64,000 nucleotides of DNA from Pycnococcus provasolii (lineage: Eukaryota; Chlorophyta; Pseudoscourfieldiophyceae; Pseudoscourfieldiales; Pycnococcaceae), in NCBI GenBank assembly GCA_938743325.2, contig OW568902.1:124001-188000 (forward strand), given 5' to 3'. Under the pieces are notes generated by a model that made no database searches, had not been told where the DNA came from, and was given only the letters and a program-made list of their open reading frames with translations. Made by a program: the position numbers and the translations under genes. Positions 30,879 to 41,051 of this stretch are shown here, piece by piece (the first letter of the stretch is position 1; each line of letters opens with the position of its first letter).

Positions 30879-31791
30879 GGCGTTCCACTTGCCCAACCAT
30901 GCCTTGCCAATAGTATTGGCGAGCGAGCATACCTGCCGTGCGCCTCGCGCCAAAGTGTCCGGTGTCCTCGTGTGCCCTTCGCACCAGTTCTGCCCGCTCC
31001 GCCGGCTTCGGCACCACTCTCCAGCTGCCATCGGTGATGCATCTCTCTACCACTTCCTCGTCCTTGTCCATCCGCATGCGATATGCCTTGCACCTGCGCC
31101 TTGCTCGCGCGAGCGCTTCCGTCGTGGGCAGGTTGGCGTGGCTGCCTTGTCTCAGGTACTCCATCGCGTGAGCATCTTCGTGGATGTCCGTTCGGCCTTG
31201 ACTCCACTCAATGCTTGCCATGGCTAATCCTTGGCTGAACCCGCCCACCTCTGCGCCCTCGCTTGCTTCGGCGGCGCAACCTATCCCTCGCTTATCAGCG
31301 GGGTGACGGTAGCACTCCCACCATGCCTTGGAGGCTTCCCTCAGGTGTTGCTCCTGTTCAAGCCTCCCTTCTCTCTCTTTTGTGTCGGCAGTGCTTCTCA
31401 CGTACTTGCCCTTCCACCACTCGTTGGCATCCCTGTCAGCCATCAGCGCTGCGAGATTATTCATATCGCGCCCGCCCTTGGATGCCGCAATCATCCCTGT
31501 GACGTCAGTCACCTCCTCTCTTTGCATGCACTCCTTGTTGCAATGTTTGCCTATTAGCATGCTGACTCCCAATGCCATGCTGGCATCCGACGCACTCAAT
31601 GTGTTGTGTAGCGCCGTCTCTCTTTCCTCCTCACTCAGCTGGCGCGCCTCCTCCACGAGCCATCCGGCTGTGCTGCCAGCCTTGAGCCCCTTCCTTGACT
31701 CCAGTGTCTTCACCTCCGCCTTGACATCTTGCGTGCCGGTGGCTTGATCATCTCTCTTGGCATCATGCGACTCCTTCGCGTGCGCATCCAT
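30760..31791 (-). CDS. Retroelement ORF with integrase H2C2-like zinc-binding segment
   Basis: 343 residues from ATG 31791. The N-terminal two thirds are polar (Lys/Glu/Ala-rich) and unassigned. Near residues 245-310 the sequence AELVRRAHEDTGHFGARRT plus ARQYYWQGMVGQVERL has the H-x-H and YYWxGM features of the zinc-binding domain that precedes integrase cores in Ty3-type elements. The Cys pair that should follow is missing, because the frame runs straight into the LTR at 30878 and stops at 30760. It is therefore a deletion product that cannot supply a complete integrase. Confidence 0.6.
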   Translation of the reverse strand: MDAHAKESHDAKRDDQATGTQDVKAEVKTLESRKGLKAGSTAGWLVEEARQLSEEERETALHNTLSASDASMALGVSMLIGKHCNKECMQREEVTDVTGMIAASKGGRDMNNLAALMADRDANEWWKGKYVRSTADTKEREGRLEQEQHLREASKAWWECYRHPADKRGIGCAAEASEGAEVGGFSQGLAMASIEWSQGRTDIHEDAHAMEYLRQGSHANLPTTEALARARRRCKAYRMRMDKDEEVVERCITDGSWRVVPKPAERAELVRRAHEDTGHFGARRTAGMLARQYYWQGMVGQVERLSQKGKVGGSLRALAPVRPFIRGEFLRAWREYRERSESE

Positions 31792-31844
31792 CACGCCCTG
31801 CAGTACACCTGTCTCACCTAGGTTCTGCCATCGTAGTTTTTACG

Positions 31845-32070
31845 TGTACTTCGATTACTCTCGCTCCGTGCGCTCCTTCGTCGATTCAAGCAGCTGCGGT
31901 GTGATTGACAACTTTGCAGCAACTTACCTTAACCTCTGTTGGGTTACACGTTCACTCACTCTCACTTCTCTCACGGTATTCACGCCACGCGCGTAAAAAC
32001 TCGCCCCGTATGAACGGGCGAACCGGGGCAAGGGCCCTAAGGGAACCCCCGACCTTTCCTTTCTGACTCA
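31845..32070 (-). repeat. LTR (5' copy relative to the element)
   Basis: The partner of 30653-30878, offset by 1192 bp. Identity suggests a recent insertion or recent gene conversion. Confidence 0.75.
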
Positions 32071-32672
32071 CCCCTCTCCAGCCTGGCGGCCCCTCGTTTG
32101 CGAGTGCCGCCTCCTCCCTCTCCTTCCTCACCTTCCTCCGCGCCGTAGCCGTGGCTGCGCTCACTCGTCACGCGCCCGAGTATGTGCCTGACAGATTGCG
32201 CTGCAACTGCCTGACCGCCCTGACGTGCCGATTTCCACGCGGCATATGATGAATTCATTCGCTTCGCGCGCTACTACTATCTACTACACCGTCTGCACGC
32301 ACGGGTCCCGTTCCACACTCACTAGTCTAGTAAGTGCGAGCCGTCAGACCGTCACGTCACGTCACGGGCGTCACGTGACACGTCACGTGAGTCCTGAACT
32401 GTTCAAAGAAGGCCCCCTTGAGACTTGAGAGGACTGCAGTGGTGAGGAGCCGCGGGAACGTAGTCCCCATCAACGCCTCTCTCCAGGGCCCCCACGCGGC
32501 CACCTAGGCCAACCCCAGATAGGCTCGACGACGGGCTCGGAGGGGGACTGGGGGAGGAAGGGGGAGGTGCCGCGCATCTCCCCCGGGGGTTGAAATTTTA
32601 TATTTTTTGTTTTTGGATTATTCGCATCATTCTCAAATTTAAATTTATTTTATTTACTTTTCTTCTCGAGAG
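32071..32672. other. Intergenic; possible truncated ORF next to the LTR element
   Basis: On the minus strand an ATG at 32258 opens 73 codons that run into the LTR and stop at 32037, so the element may have landed in a pre-existing frame. CGTCACGTCACG repeats lie at about 32350-32390. No family was recognised. Confidence 0.35.
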
Positions 32673-33470
32673 ATGTCTTCCTCAGGACTCGATGTTTCCG
32701 CATCGTTCACGCACGTGTTGTTTTGCTGGGATGTTTTAATGAATCACCTCTCCCTCTCAGAATCAGAATCACAAGGGGGTGTTGGTGGTGCTCCGACTAC
32801 TGTTCCGACAGCGATGTTCGACGACGTGTCCTGTCCGCTGTTTGTGACGTGGATGAAAGGACCGGCTGTGCGTGCTTATGATGATGATAAGAAGAGTACT
32901 TCTAATTCCAACGGGAATGGACGGCAGCTTGTTGGAAATGGAAATGTTGCACATCATCATCATCACGTTGTTTCTCGCACACAGCATTTACCCGGCCTAG
33001 ACCTCAGGGGGTGCATAGGAACGCTCGAGCCGAGAAATTTACACACAGCTCTGAGGGACTACACGCTCAACAGCGCTTTCCGAGACAGCCGATTCGCACC
33101 TATCAGCGTTGACGAAATGGAACAACTCGAGTGCACAGTCTCCCTCCTGACGAACTTCGAAGTCGCAGACACGTACGACGACTGGACGATTGGAACGCAC
33201 GGCATCATCATCGAGTTTGTGGGCGACGGACTCGGAAGGCACGGGAGGCGAGGCGATGGAAGACCCATGTACAGCGCGACGTACTTGCCGGAGATTGCGA
33301 GCAGGCAAGGGTGGACACACCGCCAGACGATTGACAGCTTGGTGCTCAAGGCTGGATATCGGATGCGCGTCGACGACGCGCTGAGAAAGAGCGTACGCGT
33401 GACGCGCTATCAGAGCAGCCTGTGCAGCCTGACGTACGGCGAGTACGCGGCGCTGAAAGCAAACTCATAA
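32673..33470 (+). CDS. AMMECR1: AMMECR1 domain protein
   Basis: 265 residues with the AMMECR1 fold from about residue 50 to the end. It carries the near-invariant LRGCIGTLEPRNLH motif, then LRDYTLNSAFRDSRFAPIS, CTVSLLTNFE, GIIIEF and a YLPEIASRQGW plus TIDSLVLKAGY block. The family is conserved from archaea to humans; its biochemical role is unsettled. The N terminus is Ser-rich, and a Lys/Ser/Asn/His insert (about residues 69-105) interrupts the domain just after CPLFVTWMKG. The ATG at 32673 is the first in frame. A TGTAA lies 6 bp behind the stop. The gene is tail to tail with the HEAT gene, 46 bp apart, so the 3' UTRs probably overlap. Confidence 0.92.
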   Translation: MSSSGLDVSASFTHVLFCWDVLMNHLSLSESESQGGVGGAPTTVPTAMFDDVSCPLFVTWMKGPAVRAYDDDKKSTSNSNGNGRQLVGNGNVAHHHHHVVSRTQHLPGLDLRGCIGTLEPRNLHTALRDYTLNSAFRDSRFAPISVDEMEQLECTVSLLTNFEVADTYDDWTIGTHGIIIEFVGDGLGRHGRRGDGRPMYSATYLPEIASRQGWTHRQTIDSLVLKAGYRMRVDDALRKSVRVTRYQSSLCSLTYGEYAALKANS

Positions 33471-33475
33471 ACACG

Positions 33476-33480
33476 TGTAA
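33476..33480 (+). terminator. TGTAA poly(A) signal of AMMECR1
   Basis: TGTAA begins 6 bp after the AMMECR1 stop codon, unusually close, in the 46-bp gap to the convergent HEAT gene. Confidence 0.4.
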
Positions 33481-33516
33481 ACAAATGCATTGATCGTACA
33501 ATTATTTGACTCTTCG

Positions 33517-35649
33517 TTACCGGCGACGGCGAGCCGCGTCGAGGCACACGTCATTGTTATAATCCAAATCCATGTGTCTGCGAACTACTTGTTCCCCGGC
33601 GTTTTCCCGAATGCTCGTGAAGAGCTCCTCTAGCGCCGCCACAGCCGACAGCCTAACCTGCTCGTTCTCATGACCGAGATGCGCAGCGATAGCCGGCGCA
33701 TGCGGTGTTGCGGCATCAGCACCCAGACATACAAGCGCCTTCATGGCACCTACCATTACCTCGTAATTATTGTCACCGAGCCGCGCTGCAATGACCTCGG
33801 AGTACGGCGCCGCATGTCTGCCTAGATTTCGAAGCACGCTCATGGCCATATCCCTCGCAGTATCGTCAGGATCATCGAGCCGTGCTGCGATCGCCGCTGC
33901 GTGTGGCAGCACGTCCCGCTCAAAGCACTCGTCACTCAGACTGATCTCAAAGAAAAGTCTCAAAGTGGTTATCCTCACTGCGATGTCATCGTCGTCGAGC
34001 CGTGCCGCGATAGCCGCCATGTACGGCGCCACGGCCTGCATGCTATCTGTACTTAAGCAATATAGTACGTGAAGAGCCATTCTCCTCACATCGTCATCTT
34101 CGTCAAGGAGCCGCGCAGCGATTGCCGCCACGTATGGCACAGCATCCTGCTTTAGTAAAAGTAGCGCATGCAAAGCATTATATCTCACGGCATTATCCTC
34201 GTCGTCGAGCCGCGCCGCGATGACAGTGGCGTGCCGCCCCGCATGCTCAGGCACAGATTGAAACACTCGCAGAGCAATAATCCTCACATTCGGATCCTCG
34301 TTGTCGAGCTGTGTGAGGACAGCCGGAACGTGTGACACAACGTGTTCACTTAATGCCTTTGTTGCATGCTCAGCAGACTGTCTCACCTGCTCGTCGTCAT
34401 CCACGAGCAGCGCGAAGATGGCCGGGATGTGCGACACAACGTGCTCGCCCAAATCCTTCAACGTGTCCAAAGCCAATACCATCACTTCTGGTTCCTCATC
34501 GTCGGGCCTGAGCCGCGCTGCGACGGCAGCAACTTGTGACGCTGCGTGCACACCAAGAGCACGTAGCACACGTAATGCCTTACGCCTCACGTTAAAATTG
34601 ACGTGTTCGAGATGTGCTGCGATGGCCGCCGCATGCGAGGCTATGTGCATGTGCAAGTCACACAAAACGTTCATAGCCGTCCACCTCACCTCCTTGTTGT
34701 CATCCCCGAGCCGCGCTACCATACCCGCGGCATGCGACGTGGCGGATTCACCTAGAAGATCAAGCGCCAGCAAACTCGTTCGCCTTACTGTCGGACTCTC
34801 GTGCTCGAGATGCGTTGCGATTTCCGCGACGTGTTGCGCCGCGTCTTGCTCAGAAGCACAGAGTGCCCGCATGAGTGCGTTCGTTACCTCGACGCTCTCG
34901 TGAGCCTCCGAATCCAACTCCGAGGCTGTAGCTGCCGCCTTTGGTATCGCGTACCCACGAAAGCTTTTGAGTGCCACCAAAGCAGACACTCTCACGTGCG
35001 AGGTATCTTCGTTGAGAAGTGGTACGATGTCCGCAATGTACGCCACTGCATGCTCGCGCAGCGCAAGTAGAGCTCGCATCGCATTCTTGCTCACGTTGTA
35101 CTCACTGTGCTTGAGCCGCACGATGATAGCTGGTATATGCGGCACAGCGCATTCGCCCAACGACCTTAGCACGTCGAGTCCGCGCACGACCAAGTCGTCG
35201 TGCTGGTCTTGCGCGATAGCGCGAAGTGCAAGAGCCGCCCGTCCCCCCGCGGCTTGTTGGAACGCCTTGCATGCTTGCGTTGCGGCCGCAAGGTTGCGTA
35301 TGGCTCGCACGCCCGGCTGTGCCGCCACAAGGTGCAGGATATGCTCGGTTATTTCTGGCGACAGCTTGGACGTGATGATGTCATGCTCTGTGTGTGTGTG
35401 TGTGTGTGTGTGTGTCAAGCGTTAGTGGCTGACGTGTTCACAGCTCGAGATCTGGCTTACCAAACCAAACCAAACCAAACCAAACCAAATCAAACCAAAC
35501 CAAACCAAACCAAACCAAACCAAACCAAACCAAACCAAACCAAACCAAACCAAACCAAACCAATGCAGCACACGCACGCACGCACGCAACACCCACACTT
35601 GTCGTCATCACGCACCTCGTCGTTGGCGGTCGCCTTGCCCGGACGCCAT
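33517..35649 (-). CDS. HEAT-repeat protein with F-box-like N terminus (two exons)
   Basis: My model joins exon 1 (35649-35616, ATG then 34 bp) to exon 2 (35387-33517) across an intron of 228 bp (GTGCGT...CACAG), giving 634 residues. The large frame has no ATG of its own near its start, which makes the short 5' exon likely. The N terminus (LSPEITEHILHLVAAQ, then AATQACKAFQQAA) is F-box-like. It is followed by about 14 HEAT-type units of 38-42 residues with the pattern HAAAIAARLDDED-x-VR-x-x-AL. Such alpha-solenoids bind partner proteins. With an F-box they could select substrates for ubiquitination, but that is inference. The broken gene at 7.6-8.0 kb has the same repeat type. Confidence 0.75.
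35388..35615 (-). other. Intron of the HEAT-repeat gene
   Basis: On the coding strand it begins GTGCGTGATG, continues with GTGC repeats and about 20 TTTGG pentamers, and ends in a (CA)n tract that runs directly into the CAG acceptor. There is no polypyrimidine tract. Confidence 0.65.
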
Positions 35650-35876
35650 AGATGATATTATTACTGTATTGGGGGGGGGAGAGGGAGGAACGCCGTCGGG
35701 AAAAGCGAAAAAGCGGGAGGAAGGTCCGGAATTAAAATAGGCATGCGTTTCCAATGCCCGACTTGCGTGACTGAGGTTTTCTACTTTTCTGGACTTAATT
35801 CCACGTTGACTTGGGGACCCGGGGGGGAGCCCCTGCCTGGTTTCGCCGCGGCCCTCCAGCACACTCTCCAGACTCC

Positions 35877-38255
35877 ATGCTGCTTCTGCTGCGCATGTCA
35901 ACGTCAACGTCAACGTCACTGTCGCGGTGGCGTGTACGTGTACTTCACTGGCCTCGCCTGGTTCTTCTCAAGGGTTTCGTTCTTGTCTTTGTCAGCTTCT
36001 CTTATGTTGTCTTGTCAGCAGAAGCACGGTCACGCGCTCTCCCTGACTGGGAAAGTAAATACAACTCGTCCATACAACGTGCCTCAACGGAAGAACCGGT
36101 CATATGGAATAACCAGCCGAACGAACCGCCGACGCCGGCGTACCCGGACGCACCGCCGCAACCGCCCACACCAGATAGGCCGGCGTATCCACCACCGCCT
36201 TCACCGCCACCGCCACCGCCGACGCTACCGCCTGGCCTTGCCGCTCTCAAAAAGAGATACGCGGTCGCTGACGACGACGGGTGTGGTGCGGCCAACGCAC
36301 TGTCGCGACTGTGTGCTGGCACGCCTGGACTTGTTGCAGGTCTCTCAGCGCGACGAAAGTCGTTCGGACATCATCCAGCGTTGGCATGGGCAGCCAGCCA
36401 CGTCCCACAGGTTGAGCAACCCGTCGTCGCCGCCGTGAACGAACTGACGACGCGCAAGGCGCACGACAACGTCGCGGCGAGCGACGCGGTTGTCGTGCGC
36501 ACATTCCCGTCCACACTCGTGCCATACACAGTCGCATGCGGCGTGACGAACCACCCATTCGCACCAAAGAACGTGCGACGCGTACCTCACGGCTGGGAAC
36601 CGCCTCGAAACGGGCCGCACAAAGTTGCGAAAGGAAATCGAGCCATGTTCTTGAAGCGCGCACCGATGCTGCCGCTTCACGTGGTGCTGCTCGGCTCCGA
36701 CTACGCGGCGAAGGTGACAAAATCTCTTCGCGAAGATGCACCGGAGCGCGCCTTCGCAAGCCGGCTTTTCCAACGCGGCGCGTCCGTGCCTGGAAGGGCA
36801 GCGGTTTGCGCGCGGTACGAAGCAGCTATGTTAGACGGCACGCCGCGCCTTCCCGTTTCGCTGCCACTGGTGGACGAGGAGTACGCCGTCTACGCCGCCA
36901 TCGCTCAGGCGGTCCAGCATGCGAGGCATGGCACGTTTCGAATGCTTGAGCTCGGGTCACGAAGTGGACTCTTTAGTGTCTTCGCGGCGCAGGTTGCGTC
37001 GTACGCTCGACGCGACATCAGAGATGTGCACGCAACGGTATATGCACCGAGGCCAGCGTTCTGCGATGCGACAAAGGATGTGGTGAGGCTGAATGGTCTT
37101 GAGCGCACGGTGCACGTTAACTGCACGCTCGACCTGGACCCGAACACGGATGCTAAGGAGAACATGGCTGCGCAGAGGGAATTGGGGTGTCTTTTGCATC
37201 AGGCGTGTGACAACGTCAAGACGGCTGACATCGCCACGATGCTCCTTCAGCTGATGCTGGCAAGTCGTGGCGCGTACATTGATGTTTTGCTGATTGACGT
37301 GAACGAACTGGGTGAAAAGATGACGAGTGCCCTTTTTAACCCGGATGGCATGGGACAGAGACTCGTGAATAGTCATGTCGGCCGCTTGATTGTAATTGGT
37401 GACAGCGGCCGTGGCCAGCTGAAAGGCGATCCAGGCAAACGCGCCAACGGCGACGAAACGCTCGTTCACGAGCTGGGCTGGAGCGACGAGCTGACATCGA
37501 AGCTGAAGTCATTTGTTCCCGCACGTCGGTGGCGTATTCGATACGAAGCCAGACCGAGTGAACGCACTTTGGCTTGTGCATCGACGGTGTCTCGGTTTGA
37601 TTCGAAGATTGCGGACGTCGCATCAGAGCTTCGGGAAAAGCGTGCGTGCATGCCCGCGGATTCCGTTAAGCACACTCCATGGGGCCCCGTCGCCGTCACG
37701 AGTATTGTGTTTATTGCCGATGGCACATTTGAAGTTGTGCAACGCCGTATGACGTTGTTGCCTTGGTTTACGACTGTTGAAAAACGCTGGAGTGCGAATG
37801 CGCCGAATGCGCTAGCATCGTGGTGGTTTGGAATCGACGAGATGCGAATTTGGCAGGCATCTTGCCATAACGGCGGCGTGAATAGTGCTATTATTAAAGG
37901 AGGAAGGAAGCTCGGATGGAGCGTCGTGATGTTTGGTCATGCGGGTCTTGTTTTGCTAGTTGGAACTGCAATATACTGGTTTGCCGTTGGTGCAATATCT
38001 GATGGTGATGGTGGTGGTGGTGATCGCGGCGGCGGCGAGGAGGAGGATCCGCGCAACTTGAGGGAGAAGCGAAAGCATCGTCAAGATTCTGACACTGAGT
38101 CTGGTCGTCGACGAGGCGGCAGTGGCGGTTCGTCAAGGCGTCGCGGCGGCGGCGGCGGTGGCGGCAATTCTTCTTGGTTCTCTTCATTTTCGTGGCTTGG
38201 TGGTAGCTCTTCTACCTCTACTACCCGTGAGGAGGGTGACACGGCCTCGTCATGA
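35877..38255 (+). CDS. Membrane-anchored FkbM/Rossmann-type methyltransferase-like protein
   Basis: 792 residues from ATG 35877. A signal-anchor-like hydrophobic stretch (LVLLKGFVLVFVSFSYVVLS) near residues 24-44 is followed by a short Pro-rich stalk (PPPPSPPPPPP). The SAM-binding motif I, MLELGSRSGLFSVFAA, begins near 356, and an IDVNELG motif with a hydrophobic strand (GRLIVIGD) lies downstream. A second membrane segment at about 685-705 precedes a Gly/Arg/Ser-rich tail. FkbM-type enzymes methylate sugar or lipid hydroxyls. The topology suggests a Golgi or cell-surface enzyme acting on wall glycans, but that is inference. The catalytic domain is divergent. TGTAA overlaps the region just after the stop. 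Confidence 0.6.
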   Translation: MLLLLRMSTSTSTSLSRWRVRVLHWPRLVLLKGFVLVFVSFSYVVLSAEARSRALPDWESKYNSSIQRASTEEPVIWNNQPNEPPTPAYPDAPPQPPTPDRPAYPPPPSPPPPPPTLPPGLAALKKRYAVADDDGCGAANALSRLCAGTPGLVAGLSARRKSFGHHPALAWAASHVPQVEQPVVAAVNELTTRKAHDNVAASDAVVVRTFPSTLVPYTVACGVTNHPFAPKNVRRVPHGWEPPRNGPHKVAKGNRAMFLKRAPMLPLHVVLLGSDYAAKVTKSLREDAPERAFASRLFQRGASVPGRAAVCARYEAAMLDGTPRLPVSLPLVDEEYAVYAAIAQAVQHARHGTFRMLELGSRSGLFSVFAAQVASYARRDIRDVHATVYAPRPAFCDATKDVVRLNGLERTVHVNCTLDLDPNTDAKENMAAQRELGCLLHQACDNVKTADIATMLLQLMLASRGAYIDVLLIDVNELGEKMTSALFNPDGMGQRLVNSHVGRLIVIGDSGRGQLKGDPGKRANGDETLVHELGWSDELTSKLKSFVPARRWRIRYEARPSERTLACASTVSRFDSKIADVASELREKRACMPADSVKHTPWGPVAVTSIVFIADGTFEVVQRRMTLLPWFTTVEKRWSANAPNALASWWFGIDEMRIWQASCHNGGVNSAIIKGGRKLGWSVVMFGHAGLVLLVGTAIYWFAVGAISDGDGGGGDRGGGEEEDPRNLREKRKHRQDSDTESGRRRGGSGGSSRRRGGGGGGGNSSWFSSFSWLGGSSSTSTTREEGDTASS

Positions 38256-38257
38256 AG

Positions 38258-38262
38258 TGTAA
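38258..38262 (+). terminator. TGTAA poly(A) signal
   Basis: TGTAA begins 3 bp after the stop of the FkbM-like gene. Confidence 0.35.
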
Positions 38263-38391
38263 CTCTTTTGTATACGTATCCCATGTAGAATGGACAATCG
38301 CCGGACAGAGTAAAGCACACTTCATTACTGTATGAGCGATCTTAGGTAAATCTCATTCCATTACATTGAACGATCAATTCCAGGTTGGTAC

Positions 38392-40287
38392 TTAGCACGC
38401 AGGAGCCGATGGCACGCGCTTTACAGGCGGTGTTTCCGCCACGGCCATCGTCTTATGGCTGCCGCCGCCGCCGCTTGGCGTCGACGCCGTGAGTTGTTTC
38501 CACCATCTTGATGTCGCGTCACACATCGCCGCAAACACCACGTCGTCGTCACTGACTCGACAGTACACACGCACCGCAATCTCCTCCGACGAAATTGGCG
38601 TCGATGACGGTGCGTACCTCACCGGGTCGATGTACTGTGCTGGCGATTGGCCGGAGCCCGTGAACAGCACGTAGCGCAGCGGATTGTCGTACTCCCCCGT
38701 CTCTGGGTCTCGTTTACCGCCCATCGTGATGCGCACGACGTCAACCCATATGTCGGATGCCTGGAACATTCCTCCGCCGAGTTTGACGATTGCATCTCGA
38801 ACCTTTGCCTGGTTCAGACGCTTTACTGCATCAGGGTAGGGAAACGCGGGGACGAGCGTGTTGACGTTGCGGTAGAACTCGCGACGATGAAGTCGCTCGA
38901 GAAGCGCCTGTGCCTTGGCAACATTCGGATGCGCGTTTGCTGATGGGACGCTCGCCACGCGTTGTAGCACGCTGTCCGTCAGATTGCTGTATGCGACGAG
39001 ATCCGTCGTGGAGAGGGAGATACCCAAGCCAACGCCGTCTTCGCCACGCGTGAGAACGTGCTCATCTGCGAGCACGAGAATGTCCCTGATGAGCTGCTCG
39101 CTTAGTCTCTTCGTGCGATTCATGTAAAACGCGCGATGCATCCGCGTGCGTAAGGCAAATACGTCGAAGAGGTCTCTCTGGACATCCCAATCCCAAGCAA
39201 TCTGGGCTTGGATGACATCTTTGAGCGGACCTTTCGGCGCACCAGGCCCGCGTACAACGCGACATCGCTTGGTGATGGACTGCACCATCAGAGTTTGACC
39301 ACCTTGCACATGCCGTCCATCACGAAGCAGGTAGTCGAGTTTGTCTGTGTCGATGCCATGTCTCGAGTTGGCAACAATCTCGCAGAGAAATCGCTTCGCT
39401 TCTCCTCTTCCCGTTGACGTTGGCATGGGCGCCTCGGGCTTGAGGCCCTTGACCATCATTTCAATGAGAACGAGTTCCTCTTCTCCGATGCCTTCCGTCG
39501 CCAGAGCGTCCCGTACGCCGTGCGCCGTGTCAATAATTCGCCGGAAGAGCTTAACGGACATATCCTCGTGGCAGAAGGGCAAGTTCCTTTCGGACATGAA
39601 TTGCTCAAAGGCGTGTGAGAAAGGCCCGTGACCAAGGTCGTGGATGAGCCCGGCAATACCGACGCAGAGCACTTCTGTGTCTGTGATATCGAAGAGGTTG
39701 TCAACGTCGTTGTGCTGTAGGCTTCTGGCTAGGCGCAGCGACAGGTACGCGACTCCAAGGCTGTGTTCGAATCTCGTGTGTGTTGCGGATGGGTGCATGT
39801 AGTGACATCCACCGAGTTGCTTGAGGTCTCTGAGTCTCTGAAATTCCGGTGTGTCGACGATAAGCTTGCATATGCCAGGCAGGTGGATGTTCCGGTTGAA
39901 CGACTGGTCCCATATGGAAATTTCAGTCAGTCGAGCATGTTGACGACTTGCGGGCATGACGGCAGGCTGCACTTTTCTTCTTCTTTTATTGCTTGCTTGC
40001 GTGTTGTTGTTGTCGTCGTCGTTGTTGTACATCATCACGTGAGAATCACGCGGAGGATCGGCGTCGTCGTCATGGTCGTCGGAAACGTCGTCCCCATGGT
40101 GACCAAAATTACCAAACCCAGCACCCAAACCCCCGTTGCCAGCCCCACAAGGTTGCTTTTGGGACATCAGCATCACACCCTCCGCGACGACTCCACCACC
40201 TTCTTCACCATCATCACGACACAAAACGGAGGAGTCAACATTATCACCACCAAAGAGCGACCGCGAACGACGCTTGGACGACGACAT
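38392..40287 (-). CDS. SAMHD1-like HD-domain dNTP triphosphohydrolase
   Basis: 631 residues from ATG 40287. Family enzymes hydrolyse dNTPs to nucleosides and triphosphate and so limit dNTP pools. The metal-binding H...HD...D set is complete: His175 in THTRFEHSLGV, His216-Asp217 in AGLIHDLGHGPFSHAFE, and Asp315 in GIDTDKLDY, where Tyr319 matches the substrate-contacting Tyr of SAMHD1. There is no SAM domain. Instead the first 115 residues are disordered (Gly/Asp/Asn-rich) and contain KRRRK, a possible nuclear signal. The C-terminal half keeps the family layout (RTRMHRAFYMNRTKRL). The gene is tail to tail with the FkbM-like gene, 136 bp apart. Confidence 0.9.
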   Translation of the reverse strand: MSSSKRRSRSLFGGDNVDSSVLCRDDGEEGGGVVAEGVMLMSQKQPCGAGNGGLGAGFGNFGHHGDDVSDDHDDDADPPRDSHVMMYNNDDDNNNTQASNKRRRKVQPAVMPASRQHARLTEISIWDQSFNRNIHLPGICKLIVDTPEFQRLRDLKQLGGCHYMHPSATHTRFEHSLGVAYLSLRLARSLQHNDVDNLFDITDTEVLCVGIAGLIHDLGHGPFSHAFEQFMSERNLPFCHEDMSVKLFRRIIDTAHGVRDALATEGIGEEELVLIEMMVKGLKPEAPMPTSTGRGEAKRFLCEIVANSRHGIDTDKLDYLLRDGRHVQGGQTLMVQSITKRCRVVRGPGAPKGPLKDVIQAQIAWDWDVQRDLFDVFALRTRMHRAFYMNRTKRLSEQLIRDILVLADEHVLTRGEDGVGLGISLSTTDLVAYSNLTDSVLQRVASVPSANAHPNVAKAQALLERLHRREFYRNVNTLVPAFPYPDAVKRLNQAKVRDAIVKLGGGMFQASDIWVDVVRITMGGKRDPETGEYDNPLRYVLFTGSGQSPAQYIDPVRYAPSSTPISSEEIAVRVYCRVSDDDVVFAAMCDATSRWWKQLTASTPSGGGGSHKTMAVAETPPVKRVPSAPAC

Positions 40288-40798
40288 GTTTGGTTTGGAA
40301 ATATGTCCCCCGTGGAAAAACGACTCTGAAAAAAACCCGTAATTGGGGCCGGGGAAAAGTCGAATTTAGGGAGGGGGGAATCGGCGGCGGCGAATCGAAT
40401 CGAACTTTGGGCAGCTCTCGGGGAAAACCACCTCGTTCTCGACCAAATGCATCGACCATTTCTACAGGCTTGAGTCATTTGGGCGAGGGGTTAGGTCGGG
40501 AACACGTCGGGATTCGCTTGGCTTGGCTTCGTCATTTGGGCGGGGGGTTAGGTCGGGAACACGTCGGTCGGGATTCGCTTGGCTTTCGTCATTTGGGCGA
40601 GGGGTTAGGTCGGGATTCGCTTGGCTTGGCTTTGGTCGGTGGGTTAGGTCGGGAACACTGGTCGGTGGGTTAGGTCGGGATTCGCTTCGCTTTGCTTTGC
40701 TTTTGAGCGGGGGGTTAGCGTCGGCGAGTAGAACGATTTATTATCTGAGCTTTCCCATCCTCCTCCACTGTCCTCCTCTCCTCCACGGCCCCCGGCAG
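40288..40798. other. Intergenic with minisatellite
   Basis: Holds the array of GGGGTTAGGTCGGG units listed separately, and no gene. Confidence 0.5.
40472..40722. repeat. Minisatellite of GTTAGGTCGGG-type units
   Basis: Irregular copies of TTTGGGCGAGGGGTTAGGTC and GGGATTCGCTTGGCTT alternate about five to six times. Confidence 0.8.
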
Positions 40799-40850
40799 CC
40801 CGTGGGCTCAGGGTACATTTCTGAGAGGGGCTCAAAACTCAGATTTTGGG
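40799..40850 (+). repeat. Terminal inverted repeat, left
   Basis: Perfect reverse complement of 44174-44225. Confidence 0.9.
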
Positions 40851-41051
40851 TCCCCCTCATCTGGGGGGATACCTCGAAACTGAGCCGTGGATACCCCTTC
40901 ATCTGAGCAACCCTCCCGCGGCTTTTCTCCGTGGATCTGAGCATCTGTTCAAATGGAAAAGAGGCTCAAAACTCAGTTTTGGACCCTAATTTTGAGCGCG
41001 TCTCGAAAAGTCTCGGTTCTCATTTCTCAGAATTTCGAATTCGTATCGAAT

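Larger units (their letters stand above)
30653..32070 (-). mobile_element. Internally deleted LTR retroelement (Ty3/gypsy-like remnant)
   Basis: Two 226-bp direct repeats (30653-30878 and 31845-32070), identical as far as I can read, start with TG and end with CA as LTRs do. The 966 bp between them hold one ORF on the minus strand with an integrase-type zinc-binding segment but no reverse transcriptase or integrase core. A TGGCAGAACC stretch inside the 5' LTR, on the minus strand, could be a primer-binding site. No clear target-site duplication was found. Confidence 0.75.
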
